Source of the DNA: Mercenaria mercenaria
Lineage: Eukaryota; Mollusca; Bivalvia; Venerida; Veneridae
Direction of reading: 5' to 3'
Assembly: GCF_021730395.1 (NCBI RefSeq)
Contig: NC_069371.1
Location: 12,501,001 to 12,565,000 of the forward strand
Length of the DNA stretch: 64,000 nt
A program made the position numbers and the translations under genes. How positions within the stretch are numbered: the stretch's first letter is position 1; each line of letters starts with the position of its first letter. The notes under the pieces are model-generated. The model did no database searches. It was not told the origin of the DNA and saw nothing but the letters and a program-made list of their open reading frames with translations. Of this stretch, positions 31,273 to 42,500 are shown piece after piece.

Positions 31273-32280
31273 TATTATACTAGTGAACGACGGCCAATGT
31301 AATTTCAACTGTCCCTTTTGCACCACCTATCTATAGCTTAGTGGTTTGAAAATAATCTACGCTAGCGTATTGATCAGCAGTTGAGTATCAGTACAAGTTA
31401 AACTTTTCGCTCTTCCCGAGTCGGCGAAATACCTTGTTGAAACCTCTCTGACTGGCGTATTCAAATCCCCTCTTTATTTGAAAATTCCCTTCATTCAAAA
31501 TTATAATTTCTTGTCATTTGACGACTGCAATAATGTTGAGCACGGGAATAAAAGAGTACGTTTTGCAAGCCAATGGAGAGACCCTTTCTTTAATTGTTCG
31601 ATGTAACGATGAACTGTGAATATTAAAGCTAGATGTTATAATCCGTTCAGATTCAGTTTATTGGCAATCAGCAATACATTTGTATTTGGCCATTTACATA
31701 CTAGTATATAAAAAACTAATGACAAAGACAACCATATACAAGAAAGTGAACATATAGACAAAAGACAGAGAACAAAATAGAATACTAGTATTATTGTTCC
31801 ATGAGAAGACCAGTGGGTTTTCAAGAGTATTTTTTCGTAAACACTATGCTTCTTTAATAAATTTTGCAAGATTAATACATCTTTTACTATAAGATTACAT
31901 TAATGCATTAACCTTTGCACAGTAGGCCATGAACATCGGCCCAAGTACTTGGACCTTATATTACTGTAACGTGCATAACATTATATGAAATGTTATTCTG
32001 ACTCAATGGCATTTTGACTGCCTAATTTACACAATTTGTTATCCCTTTGTACATTAAATATATCTTCCTAATTCTATCTCTAAACTATGAGTACATAATC
32101 GTAAACTTGTCACGTTGTTTTCTTAGTCTGTCATTTGATATAACATCTAAATACTTTTCAAAACAAAATTCAACTTTATATTTACAATAACTATATATAA
32201 TTCGAAATGGTATTAACATTAACTCTCCATTCTGAACAAATTTTTCTCTTATCCTTTTTAACGATTTGTAATAATTTACA
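31273..32280. other. No recognised gene
   Basis: AT-rich sequence. A minus-strand frame of 77 codons (31,636-31,869) is hydrophobic but resembles nothing known. Confidence 0.4.
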
Positions 32281-33217
32281 TTAAGGATGTAGGAGCGACT
32301 TTTTTCTAACGTAAAGAACATTTTCATACTCTGTGAGCTTGAAGAACATTTGTTTCCAAGACAAACAAGAGAAGAAGAAACATAGGTCACCGAACTCGTT
32401 TTCATTTTATAGGGCATTTTCTTCACCCACTGCTTAAGCATTTCTGAAATTTTGTAAAATTAGAAAAATGGTGATATTTTATGAAACATATAGATCTAAT
32501 ATCCCACTTAATATTATAGGGATTTCAGGTGTTACAGGTTAATATGAATACAAGGTGATGCTAGTATTATATAAGCATAAATGTCACTAACAATTCTCTT
32601 TCATTTTCACATATTGACATAATTACCCCACCCACTTTATTGTCAATGGAAAAAAACGTATTTAGATCTACAAAAAAATTTCTGACGTTAAGATTTTCAA
32701 AATATTTTGCAGCTTTAATGACCCACAAAAATGCTTCAAAATGGAAAGAAAAAAAAGTTGGGGTCACCGTGCATTTAAGAGATTTATTAGGAAAAAACTG
32801 TTAAAAATTGGTGAATTTTGATATTTTTTGTTCTTTTTGTTTTAATATATGTTTTCTAGATAATATAATGTGCTATCTTGAAAACTTTTATTTCAATTAT
32901 AGCTCATTATTATATGTATCAGTCAGGAAAATTTCAAAACCAAACCTAATCTACTTTAATAGATATTTGACATTACCTACCCCTACCCTATTGTAAATCT
33001 TACGTCAATTTTAGGCAAATACCAGCCAAAAATAAGGGTGAAAAAAATTTTTTTTTCACAAAAAGTAGAATTTATTTGCTTAAATGGTACATTATTAGCC
33101 ATATTTTAATTATCTATCATTAATTTTTGGCAACACTTTCGTTAGAAAGCACTATTCGGAGAAACATTTTTCAAAATGGCGGATATCCTGAAAAATAAAA
33201 CGCTCGTACATCCTTAA
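32281..33217. mobile_element. piggyBac-like nonautonomous element flanked by TTAA
   Basis: The unit is bordered by TTAA at 32,281-32,284 and 33,214-33,217. Directly inside are inverted ends 'ggatgtaggagcg' and the complement of 'cgctcgtacatcc', matching at 12 of 13 positions. A TTAA target duplication with short inverted ends is the signature of piggyBac-type transposition. No transposase is encoded in the 929-bp interior. A different MITE starts 11 bp beyond the right end. Confidence 0.7.
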
Positions 33218-33227
33218 TATCAAAGAT

Positions 33228-33447
33228 TAGACTAGCTCCTAGACTATGATACTGTATATCTTTTTACATTTTTATGACTGAATGTAGTGAACTGAGCATG
33301 TCTATATCCTATGTCCAATATCATTTCAACATCATTCCTCTGTGAAAAATCTGTAAAATAGACTGGCTTTTGTCTCTATGAAATTGAATTCGTCAAAAAA
33401 GGGAAAAATGTAGAAATATATTTATTATCAGTCTAGTGGCTAGTCTA
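33228..33447 (+). mobile_element. MITE, family B, copy 1 (220 bp) with a 9-bp target duplication
   Basis: The ends are 'tagactagctcc' and 'gtggctagtcta'. A perfect 9-bp duplication, 'atcaaagat', flanks it (33,219-33,227 and 33,448-33,456). Nine-base duplications are typical of Mutator-like elements. Two more copies follow at 36,273 and 41,138. Confidence 0.85.
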
Positions 33448-33459
33448 ATCAAAGATCAG

Positions 33460-35510
33460 TCTAATAATTTAACAAAATATCTGCTCGGTTCTGCGAAAAG
33501 CATAACTTTTAATTTATCATGTTATTTCAATGATAACAACCATGTACTAGTATCTGTGAAAATGGTTTCCCGGAAACTTTTTGATAAACCCTCACAATGA
33601 TGTTCTATTTACATAGGCCTACTGCTCTAAATGTTTAACCGATACCGTCATATCGTCAGCGCGGGATGCGTGTGAAAAATATCGGATTGCATCTGTAGCG
33701 TAGTAGTATTTATGAAAAGGAAGCTGTTCACAAATGATAAAAGAGTGTCATAGTATTGTTTTCTATGTAGTGTGTGTGTGTAAACCTGTTATTTGATGAT
33801 GTGAACGGAAGTTAAGAGATTCGTTTATCAAAAGTACCTGGATATATTGTATTCATTGAGGTATTTATAAATTATCTTTATCATTTTGCATTAGAGTGTA
33901 GGCCTATAAACATGAAACCGGCATATTCAAGTTTACAAAAACACTAGGGTGTGTTGTTTTATGTACAGTTGTTTTTCAGAGCGCATGTATATTAAACAGT
34001 TTAGAAAGCTTACTGATGTTGTAAGAAACGTTCTTGCTTTATTTTGTTACATAGTATACCCTTAGATAGCATACACATACTCAAATAGCATATTGATTTA
34101 TCTATCTTCTATAAAAGATGACTAATACTAATAGATCTGTCGTAGCCTAATACTTAGAAATTGTTATCAGTATGATCACTCAAGGTAAGCTATGTGAATG
34201 TGTATGTGCTTTCTCAAATGCCATCCTTTTGCTTTATGCAGATGGTCTAAAGTTGTGTGTAACACAATGTTCAAGACCAATAAGTTAAAATGAATACATG
34301 TATAATATTGTAACGTTCGGTAATAATTGACTGGCCATAATTTGATGCTGCAAAAAAGCTTATGTATCTTAGTTTTTCAACGTAGAGAGTGGCAAATTCA
34401 CGTGACATTTAGGTGTCGTACACGGGGAAATCACATTTCTACGTATAATTTCCTTATTAATTGACGGATTTTATGTAATACAGGAGATTTGCGTGTTTTC
34501 CTTGTCAACAGAATAAGCTTCAAGATAATATTAAATATTTCAAACATGCAGTCTGTTAAGAGTTGTAGGCGTATTAGCTTAAAACGTTAAATACCACTGT
34601 ATTTCATTATCATTTGTAAAGCAAAATACATCGCATTTTAAAGTAAAGAGCTATCAGATTGCGCTGGCTAATATAATACCTGTAATGTTTATTCGCATTT
34701 TAACAAAACATTGAACATATAAGAAATGTGTGGGTAGAGCGTAAACTGACTTTACACACGTCCACCAATGCACCTTGGGACACGAACATGATAAGAATCT
34801 AACATGAGAACCTTCGTTGAATAATCGATTAATGAAGTGTTAGTTAGAGGTAATCAGGCCCTGTTCAAAGAGATAAACTTTACGGTGTCATTGTACGCTG
34901 TATGTTATGAAAGTACGCAGAACCTAACAGCGGCTATTTATTATAAGAGTAATTACTGTCACCTGACAGCCCACTGTGTAAGCTTACGACATTTTTATCA
35001 TGATAACATCGATCGATCTTGCCAAGGGGCTGATGAGCCGGGGCATCAGTCAAGAAATGACACTATTTTTTAAAACAATGTATTTTTAAGTGATTTGCGA
35101 AAATATTTCAATCCTGATTTTACTATATTCGAAGATCTTGTCTGTATATAACACTTTTAACTGTATTCATTTTCAAGTTTACAGTTCTCACGTCAATACT
35201 TTTGTAATAATCTTTCTCTTACACTGACTGCGTCTGTTAATAATACCTGAATGTGAAAGGGCCCGGAAGTAAAACATTAATCGAAGGTAGATAGAATTTG
35301 TATTTTACACGCTTGTTAATGTAAAACCAAAGGGGGCGAGTTTTGTACATGCTGTCAGAATGTCACCATTTTCAAAGTAATGCAGGTTTTAAAGGTGTAA
35401 ATCAGTGGTCAAGGAAACTTCTGAGAGAAACCTTGAACGTGTGATTATCGTGTTGACTTGAAGTTGAATAATCGTACCATTTCAATCGATTACATACACG
35501 TCGCTCGGCT
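33460..35510. other. Two kilobases without a recognised gene
   Basis: AT-rich, mostly single-copy in appearance. No exon-like frame, tandem array or long inverted repeat is seen. An untranslated first exon of the ceramide synthase gene could lie here or further left, but I cannot point to it. Confidence 0.4.
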
Positions 35511-35516
35511 GATAGC

Positions 35517-35578
35517 AGTTTGTTTTGGGGTTTAGTGCCATTCAACTGTTACACAATATTTCAGTTCTGTATAACAAT

Positions 35579-35621
<43 letters not shown>

Positions 35622-35740
35622 AATAGCCTAATCAGTGTCCCTGGATTATGTGCTGTTACTAACATGTTCTCCGCAAATAGCTGCCGACTTCTCCGCATAA
35701 ATCAGAGGTGGAGGATGAATGATACTGTATTAATTATGCA
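35517..35740 (+). repeat. SINE-like dispersed repeat, copy 2, with a (TA)n tract
   Basis: It matches the repeat at 16,489-16,626 and extends further ('aatcagaggtggaggatgaatga'-type end, 35,700-35,725). An uninterrupted TA microsatellite at about 35,585-35,619 interrupts it. Confidence 0.65.
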
Positions 35741-36272
35741 TATCTTTCTTTTTCATATGCAGAAGAGTATTTTCCTGCTTGTGGAAACGTAATATCACAA
35801 AAGAATGTAAACAGATTTTTATCAGTTATCTAGTTTCACATCAGCAGATGACATTCTTGATCGTCCCGGTAGTTTAACTGTTTAAAATATGCGGATTTAA
35901 AATACCCCACAAAAGTCGTTGAAACGTACGTCTGCTGTTGTTTTATTTTTGATGTTGGAGTTTCAGTCGCAACAGCCCTTGAAATGTTCGAGGGTGATTA
36001 TTGTCTAAATAGATTGCCAGGACTTCAGTTTTTGCATAAACACAAATAAATTTTGTACTTTGTCTTCTTTTTTAATAACAACTTCTACAGAATTTGCTGT
36101 TTATTATCTATAACGATAAGATATAATCTTGACTGACAGATCAACAGCCGTGCAATGTTTATTTACTGTTGTCATTCAGGATTACCTTCTTTATTCCAAC
36201 CAGGATGTCTTCCTATTAAAGTATTATCAGTGACGTGTCAAGATAATAAACTGAATCCAGCTGATTATATTT

Positions 36273-36377
36273 TAGACTGGCCACTAGACTGGTAATAAAG
36301 GATATAAAATGACTATATGCACAATTTTGCAAATAAAAATTAAAGATATACTATACCATAGTCTAGGAGCTAGTCTA
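36273..36377 (-). mobile_element. MITE, family B, copy 2 (105 bp, internally deleted, inverted)
   Basis: The ends are 'tagactggccac' and 'ggagctagtcta', inverted relative to copy 1. The 9-bp flanks 'attatattt' and 'attttattt' differ at one base. Confidence 0.8.
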
Positions 36378-36539
36378 ATTTTATTTGTATAGTTTGTTTT
36401 CTCCGTGTTTAGACATAAATAAATATTTGCACGGTATTGCATTATTTACGTTTTAGTTTAATCGTTTAAAAGTACCTCTTAACCCTTACCCCGCTAAGTC
36501 TCTAAAATGGATTGAACCAATTTGGACAATACCATTAAC

Positions 36540-36690
36540 TGTTAAAAGGGGTGCATACCAACAAGATACTGACTGAATGGCGAACAGTGGAGATCATGAT
36601 CAGACTGCACGGATGTGCAGGCTGATTATGATCTTCGCTGGTCGCAAAGGCAAAATCAATCGTGTCCAGCATTATATGGGTTAAAGTTCC
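36540..36690. repeat. Partial relative of MITE family A
   Basis: Contains 'atggcgaacagtggagatca', 'gatgtgcaggctgat' and 'tggtcgcaaa', words shared with the family-A MITE interior. The terminal repeats are missing or too diverged to place. Confidence 0.45.
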
Positions 36691-36764
36691 ATAAGACTGT
36701 TAACATTATGTAAATGGATTTGATGGGTTAATATTTTCTACTATGTAAATCAGTATTTAAACCT

Positions 36765-38713
36765 TAAAGCTACAGTCACACGTACGGATATGTCCGTGCG
36801 TTGAGGTACGGTGCGGATGGGATCGGCCCATGGGGAAACGGACACGGATAAGTACGGAGCAGTACGTCTTAGAACGTGAAAAAATGGTGAGAAACGGGGA
36901 ACAAAAAGATGCAGGACGCGAATAAGTAAGGATAGGTATGGCGTACTACGCTGAACTACGTTTTACTGCGCCTGGCAAATTGCCCAGCGCGTGGACGGGT
37001 CTGCGATGAACTACGTTGAACTATGCTTAAGTACGGGAAGCCTCGGGTAACTACGTTCAGCTACGGATCAATACGCTTGACTTCGTTTGCAGTATACCCC
37101 AGTCACACATACGGCGCGGATAGCTACGTCTAGTCACGGATAGAAACGTAGTAATCCGTATCGACCCATACTGGGGCCGTACGGATTGATACGAATTACT
37201 ACTTTAAAGTATGGCTCAGGTACGGATCGATACGTATAACCACGTTTCTATCCGAGGCTAGACGTAGCTATCCGCGCCGTATGTGTGACTGGGGTATTAA
37301 TGTTTAGTAACGGGTCGGTAAGTTTCATATTAATAGGCCACTTGTAGCTAGCGTTTTCATTATGCCCCAGTCAGACATACGGCGCGGATAGCTACGTCTA
37401 GCCACGGAAAGAAACGTAGTAATCCGTATCGATCCGTTCCTGAGCCTTACCTTAAAGTAGTAATCTGTATCAGTCCGTACCAATCCGTACGGCTCAGGTA
37501 CGGATCGATACGGATTACTACGTTCCTATCCGTAGCTGAACGTAGCTATCCGCGCCGTATGTGTGACTGGGGTCACGATTATTGTTGACATCATGTCAAA
37601 CTACGTCAAGGTACGTTTCAGTACGGACAACTACGTTTAGTACGTTTAACTACGCATGAATAAGTTTCAACCAACTTGGACTAAAGTCACGCTCATATTG
37701 CTACGGATCGCTCAAACGTTTCCGCATGTTCAAAAGTTGGAGAAACTTGCAAGTTTGGGACAAGTCTCGAATACGTCTCGATACGAGGTAAGGCGTACTA
37801 CGCTGAACTACGTTTTACTGCGCCTGGCAGATTGCCCAGCGCGTGGACGGGTCTGCGGTGAACTACGTTGAACTATGCTTAAGTACGGGAAGCCTCGGCT
37901 AACTACGTTCAGCTACGGAGCAATACGCTTGACTTCGTTTGCAGTATACCCCAGTCACACATACGGCGCGGATAGCTACATCTAGTCACGGATAGAAACG
38001 TAGTAATCCGTATCGACCCATACTGGGTCCGTACGGATTGGTACGGATTGATACGAATTACTACTTTAAAGTATGGCTCAGGTACGGATCGATACGGATA
38101 ATCACGTTTCTATCCGAGGCTAGACGTAGCTACCCGCGCCGTATGTGTGACTGGGGTATTAATGTTTAGTAACGGGTCGGTAAGTTTCATATTAATAGGT
38201 CACTTGTAGCTAGCGTTTTCATTATGCCCCAGTCAGACATACGGCGCGGATAGCTACATCTAGCCGCGGAAAGAAACGTAGTAATCCGTATCGATCCGTT
38301 CCTGAGCCTTACCTTAAAGTAGTAATCTGTATCAGTCCGTACCAATCCGTACGGCTCAGGTACGGATCGATACGGATTACTACGTTTCTATCCGTAGCTG
38401 AACGTAGCTATCCGCGCCGTATGTGTGACTGGGGTCACGATTATTGTTGACATCATGTCAAACTACGGCATAAGTTTCAACCAACTTGGACTAAAGTCAC
38501 GCTCATATTGCTACGGATCGCTCAAACGTTTCCGCATGTTCAAAAGTTGGAGAAACTTGCAAGTTTGGGACAAGTCTTGAATACGTTTTGACCAAGTGTT
38601 AGTATGGATTGATACGGATTACTACATTGAGGTATATCTCGGATCGATGCGGATTACTACGTTTCTATCCGTGGCTAGACGTAGCAATCCGCGCCGTATG
38701 TGTGACTGGGGTA
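36765..38713. repeat. Nested palindromic MITE array with an 850-bp tandem duplication
   Basis: Four complete palindromic units lie at 37,095-37,296, 37,363-37,575, 37,947-38,158 and 38,225-38,437, with a fifth right half ending at 38,713. Each begins 'cccagtcacacatacggcgc' (or 'cagacat') and ends in its complement. For the first, the outer 39 bases of both arms are perfectly complementary. The block from 36,940 is repeated from 37,792 at an offset of 852, dropping to 810 after a deletion. A related end, 'ctacagtcacacgtacgg', starts the whole array at 36,769. The words 'ctacg' and 'tacgg' fill the interior. No gene: short frames here read palindromes. Confidence 0.85.
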
Positions 38714-39184
38714 TTAGCAAATATATGAGAAAACAAATACCGAAAAGTAGGATTTAATACTTCGAAAATCAATCAGAGGAGCGTCTGCACTCATAAGGCG
38801 GTGCTCTTGTCTTAATTCATGTGATTAACAAAAGTTATAAAGAAGAGTAAGAGACGTGAAGGCAGTTTATAACAGTAAACAACAATTTGCTAGAAACACC
38901 TTTCTTATGTAGAAACGGACATAAAACAAAGAGCAAATTATTAAGACCTGAAATAGATAATAAGATTGATCATTTGGCATTAATTACCGTACTTGTCATT
39001 GTGTCGTTAACATTGCAGTATAGTGTTAGTTTTGGTAGCGTATGTTTGATTTAACGTTAATTTATGTGAAAAAGAATTTCTTTGCTAAAATCACACTGAG
39101 CTACGCTATTATGACCGAAGCATTGGACAGCGTGAACTATGTTTTTTAAGAAAAGAATTGCCCATTTATGTTTTGTGTTTCTTC
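38714..39184. other. No recognised gene
   Basis: Nothing beyond AT-rich single-copy-like sequence is visible. Confidence 0.35.
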
Positions 39185-39335
39185 ACACAAGAAGACGCTC
39201 CAATTCCAAAAGCTTCCCTGGTATTGAAGCGTGCCCGATGCACCCATACACGGGACTGCTATTCCAACTTTAGTAAAATTTAGATGTGGGAGCGGGACTC
39301 GGACTCACGACCTCTGGTTTCGTATAAAACGGCAT
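39185..39335 (-). mobile_element. tRNA-derived SINE, second copy
   Basis: It shares the minus-strand signature of the SINE at 26.5 kb: 'tacgaaaccagaggtcgtga', a B-box-like 'gagtccgagtcc', 'cgctcccacat' and 'gtcccgtgtatgggtgcatc'. The 5' part of the tRNA-like head is missing. Its edge lies about 50 bp before the splice acceptor of the first coding exon of the ceramide synthase gene. Confidence 0.65.
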
Positions 39336-39383
39336 GAGAGATATTTAGCACTATATATAAACACACATGTTTTTTACTTTCAG

Positions 39384-39591
39384 CATATGACGTGAAAGAA
39401 ATCAAAATGGCATCAGGTTGGCCTTTTGAATTCTGGGACGAAGTTTTCTGGTTTCCAGGCAACAGAAGTTATGGATGGAAAGATCTTGAAAACAAGCCGG
39501 GAGCAAATATGTATTTGCCCGATCTTAAAGACATACACTGGGCTCTACTCTTGGGAATAGTTCTTATTGGTATTCGATACTTTATTGAAAC
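39384..39591 (+). CDS. CERS: CERS coding exon 1 (with the last 23 bases of 5' UTR)
   Basis: A pyrimidine-rich acceptor ('tttttactttcag') precedes it, so at least one untranslated exon lies upstream. The start is the ATG at 39,407 in 'aaaATGG', a good context; the frame gives 'MASGWPFEFWDEVFWFPGNR'. A two-codon upstream ORF (ATG ACG TGA, 39,387-39,395) precedes it. The donor is 'GTAAGT'. It encodes the luminal N-terminus and first membrane helix. Confidence 0.93.
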
Positions 39592-42500
39592 GTAAGTAAA
39601 ATTTCATTTTCGTTGCGTTTTGTTAACAAGTACAAGAATGAGTAAAGCTTTGCATGTAGATATTCAGAATATTAGAACCAATACTAAATCGTATATACAA
39701 CTTTGATGTGTATGAATAATTCTGTAATAAGTCTGACCTTTGTTTGAACTCATCTTGTCGAACATTTCTATGCGTTTGAGTATTACAAAATGTAATTATG
39801 TAAATTCTTTTACAGAATTTTTGTAGTACCAGTTGCTATATGGCTTGGTGTTCCAAATAAAAAGAAAGCTACAGTTCCACCGAACGAACACTTAGAGAAG
39901 GCATTCAGGAACAAGAGATACAGTAAGGATGATGTTAAGGTATGGATGGGCTGAACCTTAGTAAATTAACAGCTTTAGGACCGAGATACAGATGTTTAAT
40001 GTTTTAAAAAATATTTTCTGGTAAGTCAGTACAAAAGTGTCTGTTGATTTGATAAGTCAGTACATAAATGTCTGATCGTTCGTAAGTCAGTATATAAATG
40101 TCTGATTGTTCATATGTCAGCACATAAATGTCTGATTAATGTCTGATTGTTCATATGTCAGCACATAAATGTCTGATTGTTCATAAGACAGCACAAAATG
40201 CACTGTAGGATCGTTCATATGTCCGTACAAAAATGTCTGATCTTTCATAAGTCAGCACATAAATGCCTGATCTTTCATAAGTCAGCACATAAATGTCTGA
40301 TCGCTCATAAGTTAGCACAAATTGTCTGATCGTTTATAAGTCCGTACAAAAATGTCTGATCGTTCATAAGTCCGTACAAAAATGTCTGATCGTTCATAAG
40401 TCAGCACAAAAATGTCTGATCGTTCATAAGTCAATACAAAAATGTCTGACGTTCATAAATCAGTACAAAATGTCTGATCGTTCATAAGTCAGCTTATAAA
40501 TGTCTGATCGTTAATAATATTATTTCTGTATAAAATGTCTGATTGTTCATAAGTCAGCACAAAAATATCCAATCGTTCATAAGTCAGTACAAAAATCTCT
40601 TATCGGTGATTAATCAGCACAAAAATGTGTGATCATTGACTAATCAGCATAATTTTTTTCTGATCGTTTTAAACATGACGTTGATAAGATGTATAGATTA
40701 TGGCTAAAATCAAAAATAAGACGAAAAAGCGAAACGTTAGCCTAGATCCCAGGCTGTATGTTTATTTCCTTTATAAATATTGCAAATATCTTATAAGTAA
40801 ATTTTAAGCCTCTAAAATAGCACATATTTTTATCTGATGGCTAAACCGTTCAGAGTCGGGTAATAAAACATGTCAAAATAAAAACAAACTGCTGAGTTAC
40901 TTCCTGTGTCAATGAAGAACAAAAATAGGGACGAGAGCCAGTCTTTCGAAACGTTTTCAATTAGTGGCAGTGAGACTTTGCTTATTAGGATGTCAAAATT
41001 CATCCACGATATAAAAATAGTTGATGAATCAAGTTTTCATGACTCGTCAACACATTGGTTATTCAGTGCATCGCTAACAGTGTACTGCGTTAACCACGCT
41101 GTAAAGCAGTGTTATGACGTCACTTTAGTTGTTTTACTAGACTAGCTCCTAAACTACGATTTTATTTGTAAAATTATGAATAAAGCCTTCTACACCCTAA
41201 GTATTATTAGAATCACTTCATTGGGAAAATCTGTAAAATAGATTGGCATTTGTCATTGTTAATTACATAAAATAAAAGAAAAATCACAAAACTTATAAAT
41301 ATTGTGACAAAAACTTATTATCTGTCTAGTGGCTAGTCTACTGTTTTACGGAAGATGAAATCTGTTTTAAAAATGTTGATCGTGTAATGTGCTGTGCCTC
41401 ATTTAAAATCGGGAAACATAATGACATTGTCAGATGTTAAACTTCCTACAAGTCTTCATGAAAATGAAAATCGATCTAGTTCTATTTAGAAGCTATGTAG
41501 CATTATTCATGAGTATAAACTGTGTTTTAATATTGCTATGGCAACAGAAAATCGCGTTAAAGAGAGTTTCACGTGTGATTCAGCTATGCCCTTTGTGCAC
41601 TGCACCTTTTTCTGGGAAATTTGATCAAATTGCTTTTGTTATATTAGAATGAAAGAGCGGCACTATCTTAGAAAAAAGTGATTTGTTTGAAGTTCCGACG
41701 AAAATTGAAACATCGCATAATAACGAAAGTGTTAGTGTCGATGTGATTGTTTTGTTTAAACTTTATATGTCATGTTTTTTTCCCCCGAGAATCTCACGAT
41801 AAATAGTTATTTACGCTTGATTTCTGAGCATTGTAGTTGACCGTGGGCAATCTCTGCAAGTAAAGCGTCTTGAACATTGTCGTCCGTGTCACGATCCCGA
41901 CCGATCCTTTTAGTACACCGGTGCATCTTCGGATTCAGTCTGTTACATATAGCTCCTTGTAATTATTTCTTTTTGTCTCGCATCTCAGTGTATTGTTTAG
42001 ATAACAAATAAATAGTTGAATTGTATTCTTTTAAAATCCATTCGATGGGGCAAAATAGTTCATGTTTTTTCGCGAGCTACAGAATTTTTCAAATGAGTGA
42101 TCGCTTAACCGTTGGAGTGTAATTTATTATTAAAGGGACTATTAATTGTTATGAATATGTATTTAAGGTCTGTCCCTTTCAGATGCTGTCTAAGCAGACA
42201 GATATGACGGAGAAACAGATTGAAATCTGGTTCCGAAAGAGGAGAAAAGTTGATGCTCCAACCCCGATACAGAAGTTCAGGGAGTGCAGGTATATTACAC
42301 AGAAGGATATAAATATAGCATTTCTGTGGCACACTTCTGTTTGCACGATCAGAAAAAATATTTGAAGACTTGTTAAAACTAATGTTAAAACACTATTCCG
42401 AGCCAAAACCAAAGTACAATGAATAATTTATTTTTTATAGCTCCAAGGGCAGATAAAAGGAAGTTTACGCAAAAATGTGGTAGTTTCTTTGTTATTGCAT

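Noticed and set aside
37656-37871. 71-codon frame inside the palindromic array
   Set aside because: It crosses the duplication boundary of a repeat and has no protein resemblance.
40010-40670. CRISPR-like array
   Set aside because: Direct repeats of about 32 bp with no unique spacers, in an intron of an animal gene: an ordinary minisatellite.
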